Shown piece after piece: positions 52,743-61,953 of a stretch of 64,000 nt of DNA (position 1 is the first letter of the stretch; each line of letters opens with the position of its first letter). Made by a program: the position numbers and the translations under genes. Origin of the DNA: Hyphococcus luteus (GTDB taxonomy: Bacteria > Pseudomonadota > Alphaproteobacteria > Caulobacterales > Parvularculaceae); assembly GCF_002943565.1 (NCBI RefSeq), contig NZ_PJCH01000005.1:186001-250000 (forward strand), in the 5' to 3' direction. The notes below the pieces were generated by a model. It ran no database searches, was not told the DNA's origin, and saw only the letters and a list, made by a program, of their open reading frames with translations.

Positions 52743-54089
52743 ATGTCCGGAACCGGCGACGGCGTTAGACTGGCGGCGACGTTCATCACCGCAGCCCTGT
52801 TCGGCGCGGCCATCGCCTGGCCGCAGAGCGGCGTGAAGCTCGCCGAAAAGGCCGAATCCATCGCCGCGCAAACCATGGCGCGGGCCGACGGCGCGCCCAT
52901 GGCGAGCCGCGTTTGCGCCATCGGCGAGCCGGCGCTCACCGGTCCCTTCGCGCCGCTTGAGGATGTCCTCTCGGTCTCGCCGCTCGGCGGCGTCACCGCG
53001 CCCGGCGAGCCGCTGCCCGCCCCTTATATCCGCATCAACACCCGGTCGGGCGATCAGGCGTTCGAACGCCGGCAAACTGAGGCGCTGGCGCCGGCGAAAG
53101 CGGACGTCACCGCCATCGAACGCCATGTCCTGCGCGACGAATATGGCCGCGCCACGGGCCTTGCATGGACGGTGCATTTTCGCTCCTGCGAAAACATCGC
53201 GTTTTATTACGACCGCATCGACGAGATCGATCCCGGCCTGCTTCAGCGCGCCGGCGGCCTCGTCGCCTTCACCGAATTCGGATCGACCGACAACATGGCC
53301 GTAGAAACCCGCGTGCGCGTCAATGAAGGCGACGTCATCGGCAAGAGCGACGGCTTCGATGTCGGCCTGCACGATCTTTCCGCAAGGCCGGCGGCGCTCG
53401 CCCGCCCGGAACGCTACCGCGTCGACAGTTTCGCCCGCGCGGAAGTCTTCGACGCGCCGCCGAGCCTCGTCGCCGCCATTACGACGGATGTGACCCGCGC
53501 GCGCTGTCCCATCAATTATCTGCCCAAAGACGAGCAGCCCGAATGGGCGGCGAAGCTGGGCGACGCCTGGGGCATCCGCCGGGCGAAGGGCGACAACGCC
53601 TGCCGCACGGCGCTTGTGGACACGCCGGATGCGGCGCAGGGCGCCTGGTTCACCGACGCCGCCCATAATGCGGCGACCACGAAAGTCAGCGCCATCGCCT
53701 TGTCTCCCGACGCCATCGATCCCGAGCGGCTGATCTTCGCCCTGCACGGACGCCTGCCCTCCCTGACGCCGCAGATGATCGGCGGACGCATGAAGCCGGG
53801 GAGCGAGGCCGACGACGGCGCCACGGACGGGTTTCTTTCCTTCACGAAAGGCGAAGGCCGGATCAACACCCCCTTCGCCGACGTGGATGACAGCGCCGTT
53901 CATTGTTATCAGCGGCTCAGAACCAATTTCATCGGCCCACTGATCAACGGCGTCGTTCTTCTGCAGCGTCAGACAAGCGACAACGGACTCTCTCTTTTGA
54001 AAATAGAAGCGCGCGGCGACGTCTCCTCCTGCATCGATCTTGAGGAGCCCTGGAGCTTCACCGGCGACGAAACGATCTTTTACCGGTAG
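52743..54089 (+). CDS. Hypothetical secreted protein with degenerate M23-like segment
   Basis: A 448-residue protein starting with a membrane anchor or signal (LAATFITAALFGAAIAW). I do not recognise a family. Residues 135-220 resemble the peptidase M23/duplicated hybrid motif: HFRSCENIAFYYDRIDEIDPG looks like the strand-His-loop, and VNEGDVIGKSDGFDVGLHDL like the closing Gly-rich hairpin, but the HxH zinc site is missing. Six or more Cys (VCAIG, RSCENI, ARCPINY, NACRTA, VHCYQR, SSCIDL) could form disulfides. It is divergent from ypfJ over 184 bp. Confidence 0.6.
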   Translation: MSGTGDGVRLAATFITAALFGAAIAWPQSGVKLAEKAESIAAQTMARADGAPMASRVCAIGEPALTGPFAPLEDVLSVSPLGGVTAPGEPLPAPYIRINTRSGDQAFERRQTEALAPAKADVTAIERHVLRDEYGRATGLAWTVHFRSCENIAFYYDRIDEIDPGLLQRAGGLVAFTEFGSTDNMAVETRVRVNEGDVIGKSDGFDVGLHDLSARPAALARPERYRVDSFARAEVFDAPPSLVAAITTDVTRARCPINYLPKDEQPEWAAKLGDAWGIRRAKGDNACRTALVDTPDAAQGAWFTDAAHNAATTKVSAIALSPDAIDPERLIFALHGRLPSLTPQMIGGRMKPGSEADDGATDGFLSFTKGEGRINTPFADVDDSAVHCYQRLRTNFIGPLINGVVLLQRQTSDNGLSLLKIEARGDVSSCIDLEEPWSFTGDETIFYR

Positions 54090-54116
54090 TCGCCGCAAAG
54101 AATTTCAACCGCAAAG

Positions 54117-54150
54117 AAAAAGCGGCGGACCCATGGCCCGCCGCTTCTTT
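54117..54150. terminator. Bidirectional terminator
   Basis: aagcggcgg (54120-54128) pairs with ccgccgctt (54138-54146). T runs follow on the + strand (cttttatg) and A runs precede it, so it can end both the + strand secreted-protein gene and the - strand TonB receptor gene. Confidence 0.8.
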
Positions 54151-54211
54151 TATGATGACGCAAGTCTGCCGCTCGCGTTCTTTCGGGCGTTCGCCCCTCC
54201 CTGTCCTTAAA

Positions 54212-56650
54212 TTAAAAGTCCGCTCTCGCCTGCACCCAGAGCGTGCGGCCCTGGCTGAAGAAAGAATAGTTCGATTTGGCGCCGAAAGTCGAGCCGGCGA
54301 GCGGCGTGTCGCCGCCATATTGCAGGAACTGCTCGTCGGTGAGGTTCTTGCCAAGGAACGCGATCTGCCAGCCGCCGTCCTGCGGGCCGAAGGCCAGCCG
54401 CGTATTAATCGTGGCGTAGCCGTCTTGCACCAGCGCCGGGTCGTAGGTCGAGGAGGCGTCATATTTCGAGGTGTAGAAGAGATCGGTGACGCTGGAGATT
54501 TCGTAGTCGTTCATCACCGGGAAATGGATGTCCGCCGTCAGGACGCCCTGGAAGTCGGAAACGAGCTGGTTCGACTTGCCCGTATAATCGCAAAGCCCCG
54601 GCAGAGACGGCGAATCCGGCGTCTGGCCGAAATAGCACTGGCCGTTTTCGAAATCGGTGAATTCGAAATCGGTGAACGCGCCGGAGCCGGAAAGCGTCAG
54701 ATACTCGCTCACCGCCCAGCGGCCGTCGAATTCGATGCCCTTGATTTCGGCGGCGGCGGCGTTGCCCACATTGAAGCCGAGCACGCCGTCGAAGATCGAA
54801 ATCTGCAGATCGTCGAATTTCGTGTAAAACGCCGCAAAGTTGATCTCCGCCGTCGATCCGATGCCGAGCTTGCCGCCGATTTCGTAATTGGTGGCCTGTT
54901 CGTCGCCGAACTTAAAGGAATCGGAGATGGTCGGATAAAAGTTCTTGTTGTTCGCGCGGAAGTCGAAGCCGCCGGTTTTGTAGCCGCGCGCCCAGCTCGC
55001 ATACAGCAGGAGATCGTCCGTGGCGTCGAAAACCAGCTTCACGTCGGGCGAGAAGCGGGTTTCTTTCAATGAATCCGCGACCGGCAGCTCGCCGAGCGCC
55101 GCGAGAAGCCCCGTCGCCGGCACGGAAAGCTGCGGCACGGGCGCCATCGACAGATCCGTCAGATTGGTCGAGGTGATGCCGAACAGGTTGCCGTAAATCA
55201 GCGGCGCGGAAATCTGCGCCATCGACAACGGGTCGAAGTTCAGATCGACGATGGAGAGGGTCCGCGTCCCGTCTTTCTTTTCATAGCTGAGACGCCCGCC
55301 AAGCTGCAGCTCCAGCCGGTCCACGGGGCGGAGATTGACCTGCGCGAAGGCGGAATAAAGATCGCTGTCCGTCGTCGCTTCGCGAGCCGCCTGCGTCGCC
55401 GACACGGCGAGACCGGCGGAGCTCATGGTCAGCGCATTGATCGCCGGCACGAGAATGGAATTGGCCGGCACGGCGATCTGGTCGGCGTAATTATGATCGC
55501 TCGTCTGCCAGTAAAGGCCGGCGACGAAGTCCCAGCGGTCCCAGACCGGCGAGGTCACGCGCAGTTCGGAACTCCACTGCTCGTATTCCTCCTGAAGATA
55601 GGCCTCAAAGACATTGGCGCCGGTGAAATCGCAATCGCAAAGCTCGTCATATTCGAAATTTTCGTAAGCCGTCGTCGACCGGATCTCATAACCGTCGGCG
55701 TCCCATGTGAAATTCGCCACATAGGTCTGGGTTTCGTTGTTGCTGAAATCGCCGTTGGAGCTGCGCACGCCGTCAACCGTCGTATTCAGGACGCTCGGAT
55801 CGGCGCCGAAGCCGCCCGCCAGGATCTGGCCATAGGTGAGGCCGTTGAAAGGACCCGGCGCGACCGAGGGCTGTTCGCCGATCACCTCGATATGGCGGCC
55901 GACAACGTCGAACTGGCCAACTTCGGCTTTCAGGCGCATCTGGAACGTGTCGGTCAAATCGGCTTCGAGCTGGCCGCGGATCATCCAGTCTTCGCGCTGC
56001 GGCTCGGTGCGATCGAGCGTCGCGTTTTGCACATAGCCGTCGGCGTCGCGATAGCGCCCGGCGATACGGCCCCGCACGCGGTCGGTGATCGGACCGGAAA
56101 CCGCGCCCTCAATAATATATTCCTCGTCGACGAATTCATAGGATCCCGAAAGATAGCCCTCGAAGTCTTCCGTCGGTTTCGCGGTCGTGATGTTGAGGGC
56201 GCCGGCGATGGCGTTTTTGCCGAACAGGATCGCCTGCGGCCCGCGCAGGACTTCGACGCGCTCAAGATCGAGGAACGGCGCGCGGGTCTGTTGCGCGCGG
56301 GGATAATGAACGCCGTCGATATAGGTCGCAACCGACTGTTCGAACGCCTGGTTGATGCCCGACCCGATGCCGCGGATGAAAATATTCGTGGCGATGCCGG
56401 TTTCCGTCATGGTGAAGTTCGGCACCAGGAACTGCAGGTCTTCGGATTTCTGGATCGCCGTATCGGCCAGTTTTTCAGCCGGCACCGCGGAGATCGAAAT
56501 CGGCGTGTCCTGAAGCCCTTGCGCGCGCGACTGCGCGGTGACGACGATTTCGTCGAGCTCCTGCGCCGCCGCGCCGGCGCTGATGGCCGCCGCGGCGCCG
56601 ATCAGCGCCGATGTCAAAAACAGCTTGTTTGCGAATGTTCTCTTCGCCAT
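54212..56650 (-). CDS. TonB-dependent outer-membrane receptor
   Basis: An 812-residue receptor: signal peptide (IGAAAAISAGAAAQ), TonB box-like DEIVVTAQSR, plug domain (DTPISISAVPAEKLADTAIQ, FIRGIGSG, VATYIDGVHYPRAQQTR, VEVLRGPQAILFGKNAIAGALNI) and a 22-strand barrel ending in a C-terminal Phe (VQARADF). The Pfam-type plug with the IDGV and GPQ motifs fits the large sphingomonad/caulobacter group that takes up plant or complex organics; the ligand is unknown. A CDCD pair near residue 340 is unusual. It diverges from a Crp/Fnr gene. Confidence 0.94.
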   Translation of the reverse strand: MAKRTFANKLFLTSALIGAAAAISAGAAAQELDEIVVTAQSRAQGLQDTPISISAVPAEKLADTAIQKSEDLQFLVPNFTMTETGIATNIFIRGIGSGINQAFEQSVATYIDGVHYPRAQQTRAPFLDLERVEVLRGPQAILFGKNAIAGALNITTAKPTEDFEGYLSGSYEFVDEEYIIEGAVSGPITDRVRGRIAGRYRDADGYVQNATLDRTEPQREDWMIRGQLEADLTDTFQMRLKAEVGQFDVVGRHIEVIGEQPSVAPGPFNGLTYGQILAGGFGADPSVLNTTVDGVRSSNGDFSNNETQTYVANFTWDADGYEIRSTTAYENFEYDELCDCDFTGANVFEAYLQEEYEQWSSELRVTSPVWDRWDFVAGLYWQTSDHNYADQIAVPANSILVPAINALTMSSAGLAVSATQAAREATTDSDLYSAFAQVNLRPVDRLELQLGGRLSYEKKDGTRTLSIVDLNFDPLSMAQISAPLIYGNLFGITSTNLTDLSMAPVPQLSVPATGLLAALGELPVADSLKETRFSPDVKLVFDATDDLLLYASWARGYKTGGFDFRANNKNFYPTISDSFKFGDEQATNYEIGGKLGIGSTAEINFAAFYTKFDDLQISIFDGVLGFNVGNAAAAEIKGIEFDGRWAVSEYLTLSGSGAFTDFEFTDFENGQCYFGQTPDSPSLPGLCDYTGKSNQLVSDFQGVLTADIHFPVMNDYEISSVTDLFYTSKYDASSTYDPALVQDGYATINTRLAFGPQDGGWQIAFLGKNLTDEQFLQYGGDTPLAGSTFGAKSNYSFFSQGRTLWVQARADF

Positions 56651-56945
56651 AGGACCCTCCCAAGTCGCGCCCCGAAATTTAGGGCGTTGTTGTTGGATTA
56701 TTATTTTCAGGGCTCTGTAAACCGGCCCGTTTCCTCACAATAATTCATATATCATTGCGCTATATTGCGAAAAGTCACTTTCAGCTGAAATCTCTTTTTC
56801 GTCGCCGGTTATCCCGCGACTGGTTCATTTGCGTCACAAAGTCTCGCCGCATGTTGCAACGCAACGTATTCCATCACGCCGGAAAAGGAGTATGAAGCTG
56901 GAGAGAGAGCGTGATGGGAGGGGGAGAGAATGCGGACGGAGAAAC
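56651..56945. promoter_or_regulatory. Divergent control region between the TonB receptor and Crp/Fnr genes
   Basis: About 295 bp without a confirmed gene. Small palindromes tttg-cgtca-caaa (56828-56840) and gttgc-aac-gcaac (56853-56865) and a direct repeat attgcg...attgcg near 56752-56768 could be operators of the Crp/Fnr regulator. None is a classic Fnr or Crp box. Confidence 0.35.
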
Positions 56946-57659
56946 GTGAGCAATGGCGCAGAAGTCTTAAGCTGGATTGACGCGCTCCCGCCGGACGTGC
57001 GGGCGGCTGTTCTGGGGAAAATGCAAGGTCAACGGGTTCCGGCCGGCGCCGTGATTATGGAGCGCTATGCGCCTGTGCGCGGACTATACCGGATCGTCAA
57101 AGGCAAAGTGCGGCTCTTCTCCCTGTCTCCGGACGGGCGGGAGTTTTTATACAAGGTCTACGCGCCGCCGGAAAACCTGGGCGATCTCGCGGCCATCGAC
57201 GGAGAGCCTTATCCCCTTTCCGCCGAGGCGCTGACCGATTGCGAGCTCTTGTTTCTATCGCGCAAAGATCTGACGGAATTGCGCAGGACCTATCCTCAGA
57301 TTGAAACCGCCCTTCTGGAATTCTTCGTGAAAGTGGCGCGCAGCTCGCTCCTGTTTATCGAAGAAGCCTCGATCTTTCCTTTATCGGCGCGGATCGCGTC
57401 GCGGCTTTCCTTTCTGGCTTCCAGCGCCAAGGCCCGCGGCGAGCCCATGACCGAACTCAAAGTGGCGCAAAAGGATATTGGCGTCATGGTCGGCGCGTCG
57501 CGTCAGGCGGTGAACAAGGTCCTGGCGGACTTCCAGTCGCTTGGCCTCATCGAAACGCAGTACGGCGCCGTGCGCATCCTCGACCGCGAGGGGCTGATGC
57601 AGCAATCGCTTCGCTTTTCGTCCTCGCCTGCAGAGAATACCCCTAAACACCACCCATAA
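56946..57659 (+). CDS. Crp/Fnr family transcriptional regulator
   Basis: A 237-residue regulator: cyclic-nucleotide-binding fold (RVPAGAVIMERYAPVRGLYRIVKGKVRLF, ENLGDLAAIDGEPYPLSAEALTDCELLFL in parts), a dimer helix, and a Crp-type HTH (KVAQKDIGVMVGASRQAVNKVLADFQSLGLIE, in parts, residues 175-206). No N-terminal Cys cluster for an Fe-S Fnr sensor is seen in this form. I place the start at GTG 56946, which has ggag at the right distance; ATG 56892 would add a charged Arg-rich lead. Confidence 0.85.
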   Translation: MSNGAEVLSWIDALPPDVRAAVLGKMQGQRVPAGAVIMERYAPVRGLYRIVKGKVRLFSLSPDGREFLYKVYAPPENLGDLAAIDGEPYPLSAEALTDCELLFLSRKDLTELRRTYPQIETALLEFFVKVARSSLLFIEEASIFPLSARIASRLSFLASSAKARGEPMTELKVAQKDIGVMVGASRQAVNKVLADFQSLGLIETQYGAVRILDREGLMQQSLRFSSSPAENTPKHHP

Positions 57660-57671
57660 AAGGCTTTTCTG

Positions 57672-58697
57672 TTACGCTTTCCCGGCGCTGACGACGGAAT
57701 AATAAGGGCTCGTCTGTATCGCCTCGACGCCGGTGAATCCGGCGCCTTCCAAAATAGCCGTCAGCTCGCGAAGCGTATATTGCTTGCCTTGCGTGCCGCG
57801 CAGCATCAGCATCGAGAACGACGCCGTCGTCAAAGGCCCGTCTTCATTGTCGTTCATCAGCATTTCATGCAGGAAGATCCGCCCCCCGGAGGGCAGCGCG
57901 TCATAGGACCGTCTTGCAAGCTCAGCGTTCGTTTTTTCGTTCCAGTCATGGAAGACGTTCGAAAAGAACAACGCGTCATAGCCTTGCGGCCAGTCTTCGC
58001 GGAACATGTCCACCGCAACCGTATCGACGCGGGCCTCGACGCCGGACCCTTTGACGAAAATCTCCTCGGCCGCCGCGCACATCGTATCGAGATCCATGAT
58101 CGTGGCTTGCAGCGCCGGATCGCGCTGGGCGGCGGCGATGGCGAAAACGCCCGACCCGCCGCCGACATCGAGAAATTTTTTCACGCCGCGAAAAGCGCCG
58201 GAGCGCGCGGCGGCCACCGCCGCCGGGAGCGAATGCGCGTGCATGAATTTGGCGATGAACTGCGCGGCTTCGGGCGTGATTTTTCCCGCCGCCCAGCCCT
58301 CGACCGGCCGCCCGCTCATATCCGTTTCGCCTTGCTTTAAAAGCTCGAGAAGCTGCTTATGAACGCGCGATTCATCCTTATAGGAGGAAAAGAGCGGCCC
58401 CCAGAAATAGTCGCTGTCGGATTTCAGATAAGCGCGCGTCACAGGCGCGGGCCGGTAGACGCCCTCGCGCCGCGTCACGAGGTTGAGCCCGCACAACATC
58501 GCCATGAGAGCCGACAAGGCACGGCGATTGAGCGACAGCTTGTCGGCCAGCGCGTCGAAACTCAACGGCGTCTCGCAAAGCGCATCAAAGATCCCGACTT
58601 CTTCGGCGGCGGTCGCCGCCGGCAGATGGTGCATCGAGAGCCACAAATCCCAGATCGCCTTGTCGTTGATGCTCGGCGCTTCGTAATCTCCGCTCAT
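57672..58697 (-). CDS. O-methyltransferase, class I SAM-dependent (AdoMet_MTase with dimerisation domain)
   Basis: A 341-residue protein of the plant/actinomycete-type small-molecule O-methyltransferases: N-terminal winged dimerisation domain (WDLWLSMHHLPAATAAEEVGIFDAL, residues 16-40; LSLNRRALSALMAMLCGLNLV), then the SAM domain with FLDVGGGSGVFAIAAAQRDP near residue 190, VDMFREDWPQGYDALFFSNVFHDW and GGRIFLHEMLMNDNEDGPL. The substrate is unknown. It converges with the Crp/Fnr gene over 12 bp. Confidence 0.88.
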   Translation of the reverse strand: MSGDYEAPSINDKAIWDLWLSMHHLPAATAAEEVGIFDALCETPLSFDALADKLSLNRRALSALMAMLCGLNLVTRREGVYRPAPVTRAYLKSDSDYFWGPLFSSYKDESRVHKQLLELLKQGETDMSGRPVEGWAAGKITPEAAQFIAKFMHAHSLPAAVAAARSGAFRGVKKFLDVGGGSGVFAIAAAQRDPALQATIMDLDTMCAAAEEIFVKGSGVEARVDTVAVDMFREDWPQGYDALFFSNVFHDWNEKTNAELARRSYDALPSGGRIFLHEMLMNDNEDGPLTTASFSMLMLRGTQGKQYTLRELTAILEGAGFTGVEAIQTSPYYSVVSAGKA

Positions 58698-58789
58698 TCG
58701 GGCTTCTCCCTGTCCAGCCGTCTTTATGCAGGAGAGTTTACCGCTCCGGCCTTATCGGGAAACGCCTTTCAAGGAATGGAAAACCGACC

Positions 58790-59227
58790 TCAAGAGCCCG
58801 GGCGGTTCAAGGCGGCGGAAGCGCACCAGTCCTTGCGCCCGCCGCTGACGGCAAGACCCGCCGCCGTCAACGCGCGTGCGAGATCGGCGCCGTTCGCCTC
58901 GATGCGGGCGACGACGCGGCCCGCATATTTGCCCTGTTCGATGTCTTCAAGACGCGCTTCGCCGCCGCTCAGAAACACTTCTACAAAGTTTTTGGCCTTA
59001 AGGGCGCGCGCGCGTTCGGCGTCGCATTTCGGTCGAAACAGCTCCGGCGCGTCGACGCCGGCAAGACGCACCGATACGAGGATTTCCTGATCGAGCCAGA
59101 TGGCGACGCGCATTTTCACCGTGTCGCCGTCGATCACCCGCTCCACGCGGGCTTTTGCGGGCCCGTCAAAACCCGCAGCGGCGGCCGGCGGCGCCAGCAC
59201 CAGGAAAAGCGCAACTATCCATCGCAT
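58790..59227 (-). CDS. SNase-like (thermonuclease family) exported nuclease
   Basis: A 145-residue protein: signal peptide (VALFLVLAPPAAAA) and a staphylococcal nuclease-like domain with VERVIDGDTVKMRVAIWLDQ, VRLAGVDAPEL (acidic metal site and Arg), CDAERARALKAKNFVE and GKYAGRVVARIEANG. It probably cleaves nucleic acid in the periplasm; activity of the family varies. ATG 59227 directly opens the signal peptide; a GTG two codons upstream is an alternative. The 145 bp upstream are AT-rich. Confidence 0.88.
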   Translation of the reverse strand: MRWIVALFLVLAPPAAAAGFDGPAKARVERVIDGDTVKMRVAIWLDQEILVSVRLAGVDAPELFRPKCDAERARALKAKNFVEVFLSGGEARLEDIEQGKYAGRVVARIEANGADLARALTAAGLAVSGGRKDWCASAALNRPGS

Positions 59228-59372
59228 ATACACGCATAAGTAGCATGTTTATTATTTGTTCTCAAAATAAGTGTATTACACTTTTTCAAATCTATACTTA
59301 AATAATACTGTTTATTGCTTATCTGGTTTATAGCGCCAAACCCGCGCCGGGCCTCATGCCGATGGACGCGGC

Positions 59373-60608
59373 TTACTCGACGCCGGTGAAGATGAATTTC
59401 TGCACCCGGCGGCCGGTGCTCACTTCGCTCGTATAGAGATTGCCGTCGCTGTCGACGCCGATGCTGTGGAGCCAGATGAACTCGCCCGGATAACGGCCGT
59501 TGCGGCCGACGGCGCCGAGAAACTCATAAGTCTTTGCATCGAGAATCCAGACCTGGCCGTTCATCATGTCGGAGACATACATGAATTCTTTATCCGGCGA
59601 GAAGGCGACGTCGGATACGGTGCGCGTGCCGCCGGTTTCCGGCGCAAAGACAATGTCCTGAATGAAAACCGTCTCGCCGTCTTCGTTGGTTTCGAAAACC
59701 TGCAAGCGGTTGTTGCGCCGGTCGCAGACATAAAGGCGCTCATCCGGGCCTTTGACAAGACAATGCACGATGTCGCCGAAGGTCTTCGACGCCGGATCGG
59801 CGCCGCCATCGGCGTTGCTCGACGCCTGGCTTTGATCGAAGGCGCCTGCGCGCGTTTCGTCGTCGGGCGACGAAGCATAAGCGCCCCAGAAGCGCGTGAA
59901 GTCGCCTTCCTCGCCGAAACCGATAATGCGCTTGTTGATATAGCCGTCAGCGATGAGGATTTCGCCGTCATCGCTGTCATAGGCGATGTCCGCGGGATTG
60001 CCGAGGGTTGCGCGGTCGTAATTGCCGCGCGTCTCGCCGCGCCTGCCGATGGCGCGAATGAAGTCGCCGTCACCGGTGAAGTTCAAGACCACATGGTCGC
60101 CGTCGCCATTGCCGCCGATCCAGACCGAGCCTTCCTCATCGACAAATAGTCCGTGCACGTTGGACGGCCATTGCGGCTCGCCGTCGATCTCGGGCGCCAG
60201 CGCCGGACCGCCCCAAGCGTCGAGGAGTTCGCCGTCCTGCGCGAATTTCATGACATGGGGCGCCGGCCGGCAGCACACGGCGATGGGCGGGTCCTGCGCC
60301 AGCCCGGTGTCGGAAAAGCCGAGGGAGTTCGGGCGCTGCAGGATCCAGACATTGTCTTCGCCGTCGACGGCGAGCCCTGGGATCTGGCCGAGCATGAGAT
60401 CGTCGGGGAGGTCCGGCCAGCCGGCGTCGACGACAAAGCGCGGGATCGGCCGGTCGGTGAATTGCTGGATATGCGCCTCGACATGGCCGGCTGGCAGGTC
60501 CGGCGCCTCTTCGGCGCGCGCTTCAGACGCCGTCTCTGCGCAGCCGGCAATCGCCCCGTAAGCCGCCAGCAACGCCGTCCTGAAACCGCCTGGACCCTGA
60601 AGCTGCAT
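59373..60608 (-). CDS. NHL-repeat six-bladed beta-propeller lipoprotein
   Basis: A 411-residue protein with a lipobox-like AIAGC near residue 22 and NHL-type blades: IPGLAVDGEDNVWILQRPN, VHGLFVDEEGSVWIGGNGDGDH, NPADIAYDSDDGEILIADGYINKRII, DIVHCLVKGPDERLYVCDRRNNRLQVF and SIGVDSDGNLYTSEVSTGRRVQKF (each a separate blade). Such propellers bind ligands or act like peptidylamidoglycolate lyase; no catalytic claim can be made. ATG 60608 has aaggcggg before it. Confidence 0.88.
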   Translation of the reverse strand: MQLQGPGGFRTALLAAYGAIAGCAETASEARAEEAPDLPAGHVEAHIQQFTDRPIPRFVVDAGWPDLPDDLMLGQIPGLAVDGEDNVWILQRPNSLGFSDTGLAQDPPIAVCCRPAPHVMKFAQDGELLDAWGGPALAPEIDGEPQWPSNVHGLFVDEEGSVWIGGNGDGDHVVLNFTGDGDFIRAIGRRGETRGNYDRATLGNPADIAYDSDDGEILIADGYINKRIIGFGEEGDFTRFWGAYASSPDDETRAGAFDQSQASSNADGGADPASKTFGDIVHCLVKGPDERLYVCDRRNNRLQVFETNEDGETVFIQDIVFAPETGGTRTVSDVAFSPDKEFMYVSDMMNGQVWILDAKTYEFLGAVGRNGRYPGEFIWLHSIGVDSDGNLYTSEVSTGRRVQKFIFTGVE

Positions 60609-60740
60609 AATCCCGCCTTTCGCCTTGTCTCGGACGCACGAAATCTTAACGGCGCTGCATACGCGCAGCCAAGCAGGATCGGACGGCGCCACGGCCTATA
60701 TGGATAACAGTTGCGAGAGGAGGAACCGGACCGGCGCGGC

Positions 60741-60956
60741 CTAAAAATCCACCGCGCGCCCGCCGCGCTCCCAGTCGCCATAGCGGGTCGGCTCTTCGCC
60801 CTTCGGCCCCCCAAGTTCTTTGGCCAGCTCCTTGGGCCGCTTGCCGGTGTTCGCGGCCTCGCTCGCCGCCTGGCGGCGCGCCTCGGCCTCGGCGAGGGCG
60901 CGCTGCGCCGCGGGCGGCAGGTCTTTGCGGGAAGAGGTTTCGGTTTCGTCAGCCAT
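60741..60956 (-). CDS. DUF1674 family protein (SdhAF4-like)
   Basis: A 71-residue protein ending [22 protein letters not shown], the DUF1674 signature. The mitochondrial relative SDHAF4/Sdh8 helps assemble flavinylated succinate dehydrogenase; the bacterial role is inferred. The N-terminal half is charged and helical ([20 protein letters not shown]). It diverges from htpX over 70 bp. Confidence 0.88.
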   Translation of the reverse strand: MADETETSSRKDLPPAAQRALAEAEARRQAASEAANTGKRPKELAKELGGPKGEEPTRYGDWERGGRAVDF

Positions 60957-61026
60957 ATTGAAGCCACGCCTTTCAGCTCTACATATAAGCCTTCGAATTC
61001 TTCGTGAAAAGGACGGTATCCGAACC

Positions 61027-61947
61027 ATGAACACGCTTCGCACCGGCATGCTGCTTGCGGCGCTGACCGCGCTTTTCATGGGCGTCGGCTATATGCTCGG
61101 CGGCGGCGCCGGCATGGCGCTCGCCTTCCTGTTCGCGGCGGGAACGAACCTCTTCGCCTACTGGAATTCGGACAAGATGGTCCTCAAAATGTACAAGGCC
61201 CAGGAGGTGGACGGGTCCCACGCCTCCGGCGCGGTGCGACGCTACGCCGAGATCGTGCAAGGCCTCGCCGCGCGCGCGGAGCTGCCCGAGCCCAGAATTT
61301 ACATCATCGACAATCCCCAGCCCAACGCCTTCGCCACGGGCCGCAATCCGCAGAACGCCGCCGTCGCCGCGACCACCGGACTTCTCCAGATGCTCACGGA
61401 CGAAGAAGTCGCGGGCGTCATGGCCCACGAACTCGCGCATGTGAAAAACCGCGACACGCTGACCATGACGGTGACTGCGACCATCGCCGGCGCCATCACC
61501 ATGCTGGCGAATTTCGCGCTCTTTTTCGGCGGCAACCGCAATAATGGCGGCGGGCTGATCGGCGCGCTAGCGATCATGATCCTCGCCCCCATGGCGGCCG
61601 CGCTCGTCCAGATGGCGATCAGCCGCGGCCGCGAATATGAAGCCGACAAGGGCGGCGCGGAAATCTGCGGCCACCCCGAATGGCTCGCCTCGGCGCTGGC
61701 GAAAATCTCGAACGGCGCGGCGCAGATCCCCAACATGACCGCCGAGCGCCACCCCGAAACCGGGCAGCTGATGATCATCAATCCGCTGGCGGGCATGCGC
61801 GCCGACAAGCTGTTTTCCACCCACCCGGCGACGCAGGACCGCATCGACCGGCTGATGGAGATGGCGGGGATGAGCGGGCACGTGCAAGCAGCGCCGGAAG
61901 GCTTTTCGCAACAAGGCGAACCCCGCCGCAAAGGCCCGTGGGGTTAA
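61027..61947 (+). CDS. htpX: HtpX membrane zinc metalloprotease (M48)
   Basis: A 306-residue M48 protease: two N-terminal membrane helices, zinc motif [14 protein letters not shown] near residue 138, a further pair of membrane helices ([41 protein letters not shown]) and the third ligand in [14 protein letters not shown]. It degrades misfolded inner-membrane proteins together with FtsH. The start at 61027 ([13 protein letters not shown]) is typical. Confidence 0.96.
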   Translation: MNTLRTGMLLAALTALFMGVGYMLGGGAGMALAFLFAAGTNLFAYWNSDKMVLKMYKAQEVDGSHASGAVRRYAEIVQGLAARAELPEPRIYIIDNPQPNAFATGRNPQNAAVAATTGLLQMLTDEEVAGVMAHELAHVKNRDTLTMTVTATIAGAITMLANFALFFGGNRNNGGGLIGALAIMILAPMAAALVQMAISRGREYEADKGGAEICGHPEWLASALAKISNGAAQIPNMTAERHPETGQLMIINPLAGMRADKLFSTHPATQDRIDRLMEMAGMSGHVQAAPEGFSQQGEPRRKGPWG

Positions 61948-61953
61948 GACAAG

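Noticed and set aside
51867-54098. 743-residue - strand open frame
   Set aside because: It covers the secreted-protein gene in antisense and an off-frame of ypfJ; composition is the GC shadow type.
55493-56743. 416-residue + strand open frame
   Set aside because: Antisense to the TonB receptor; no ribosome site or motif.
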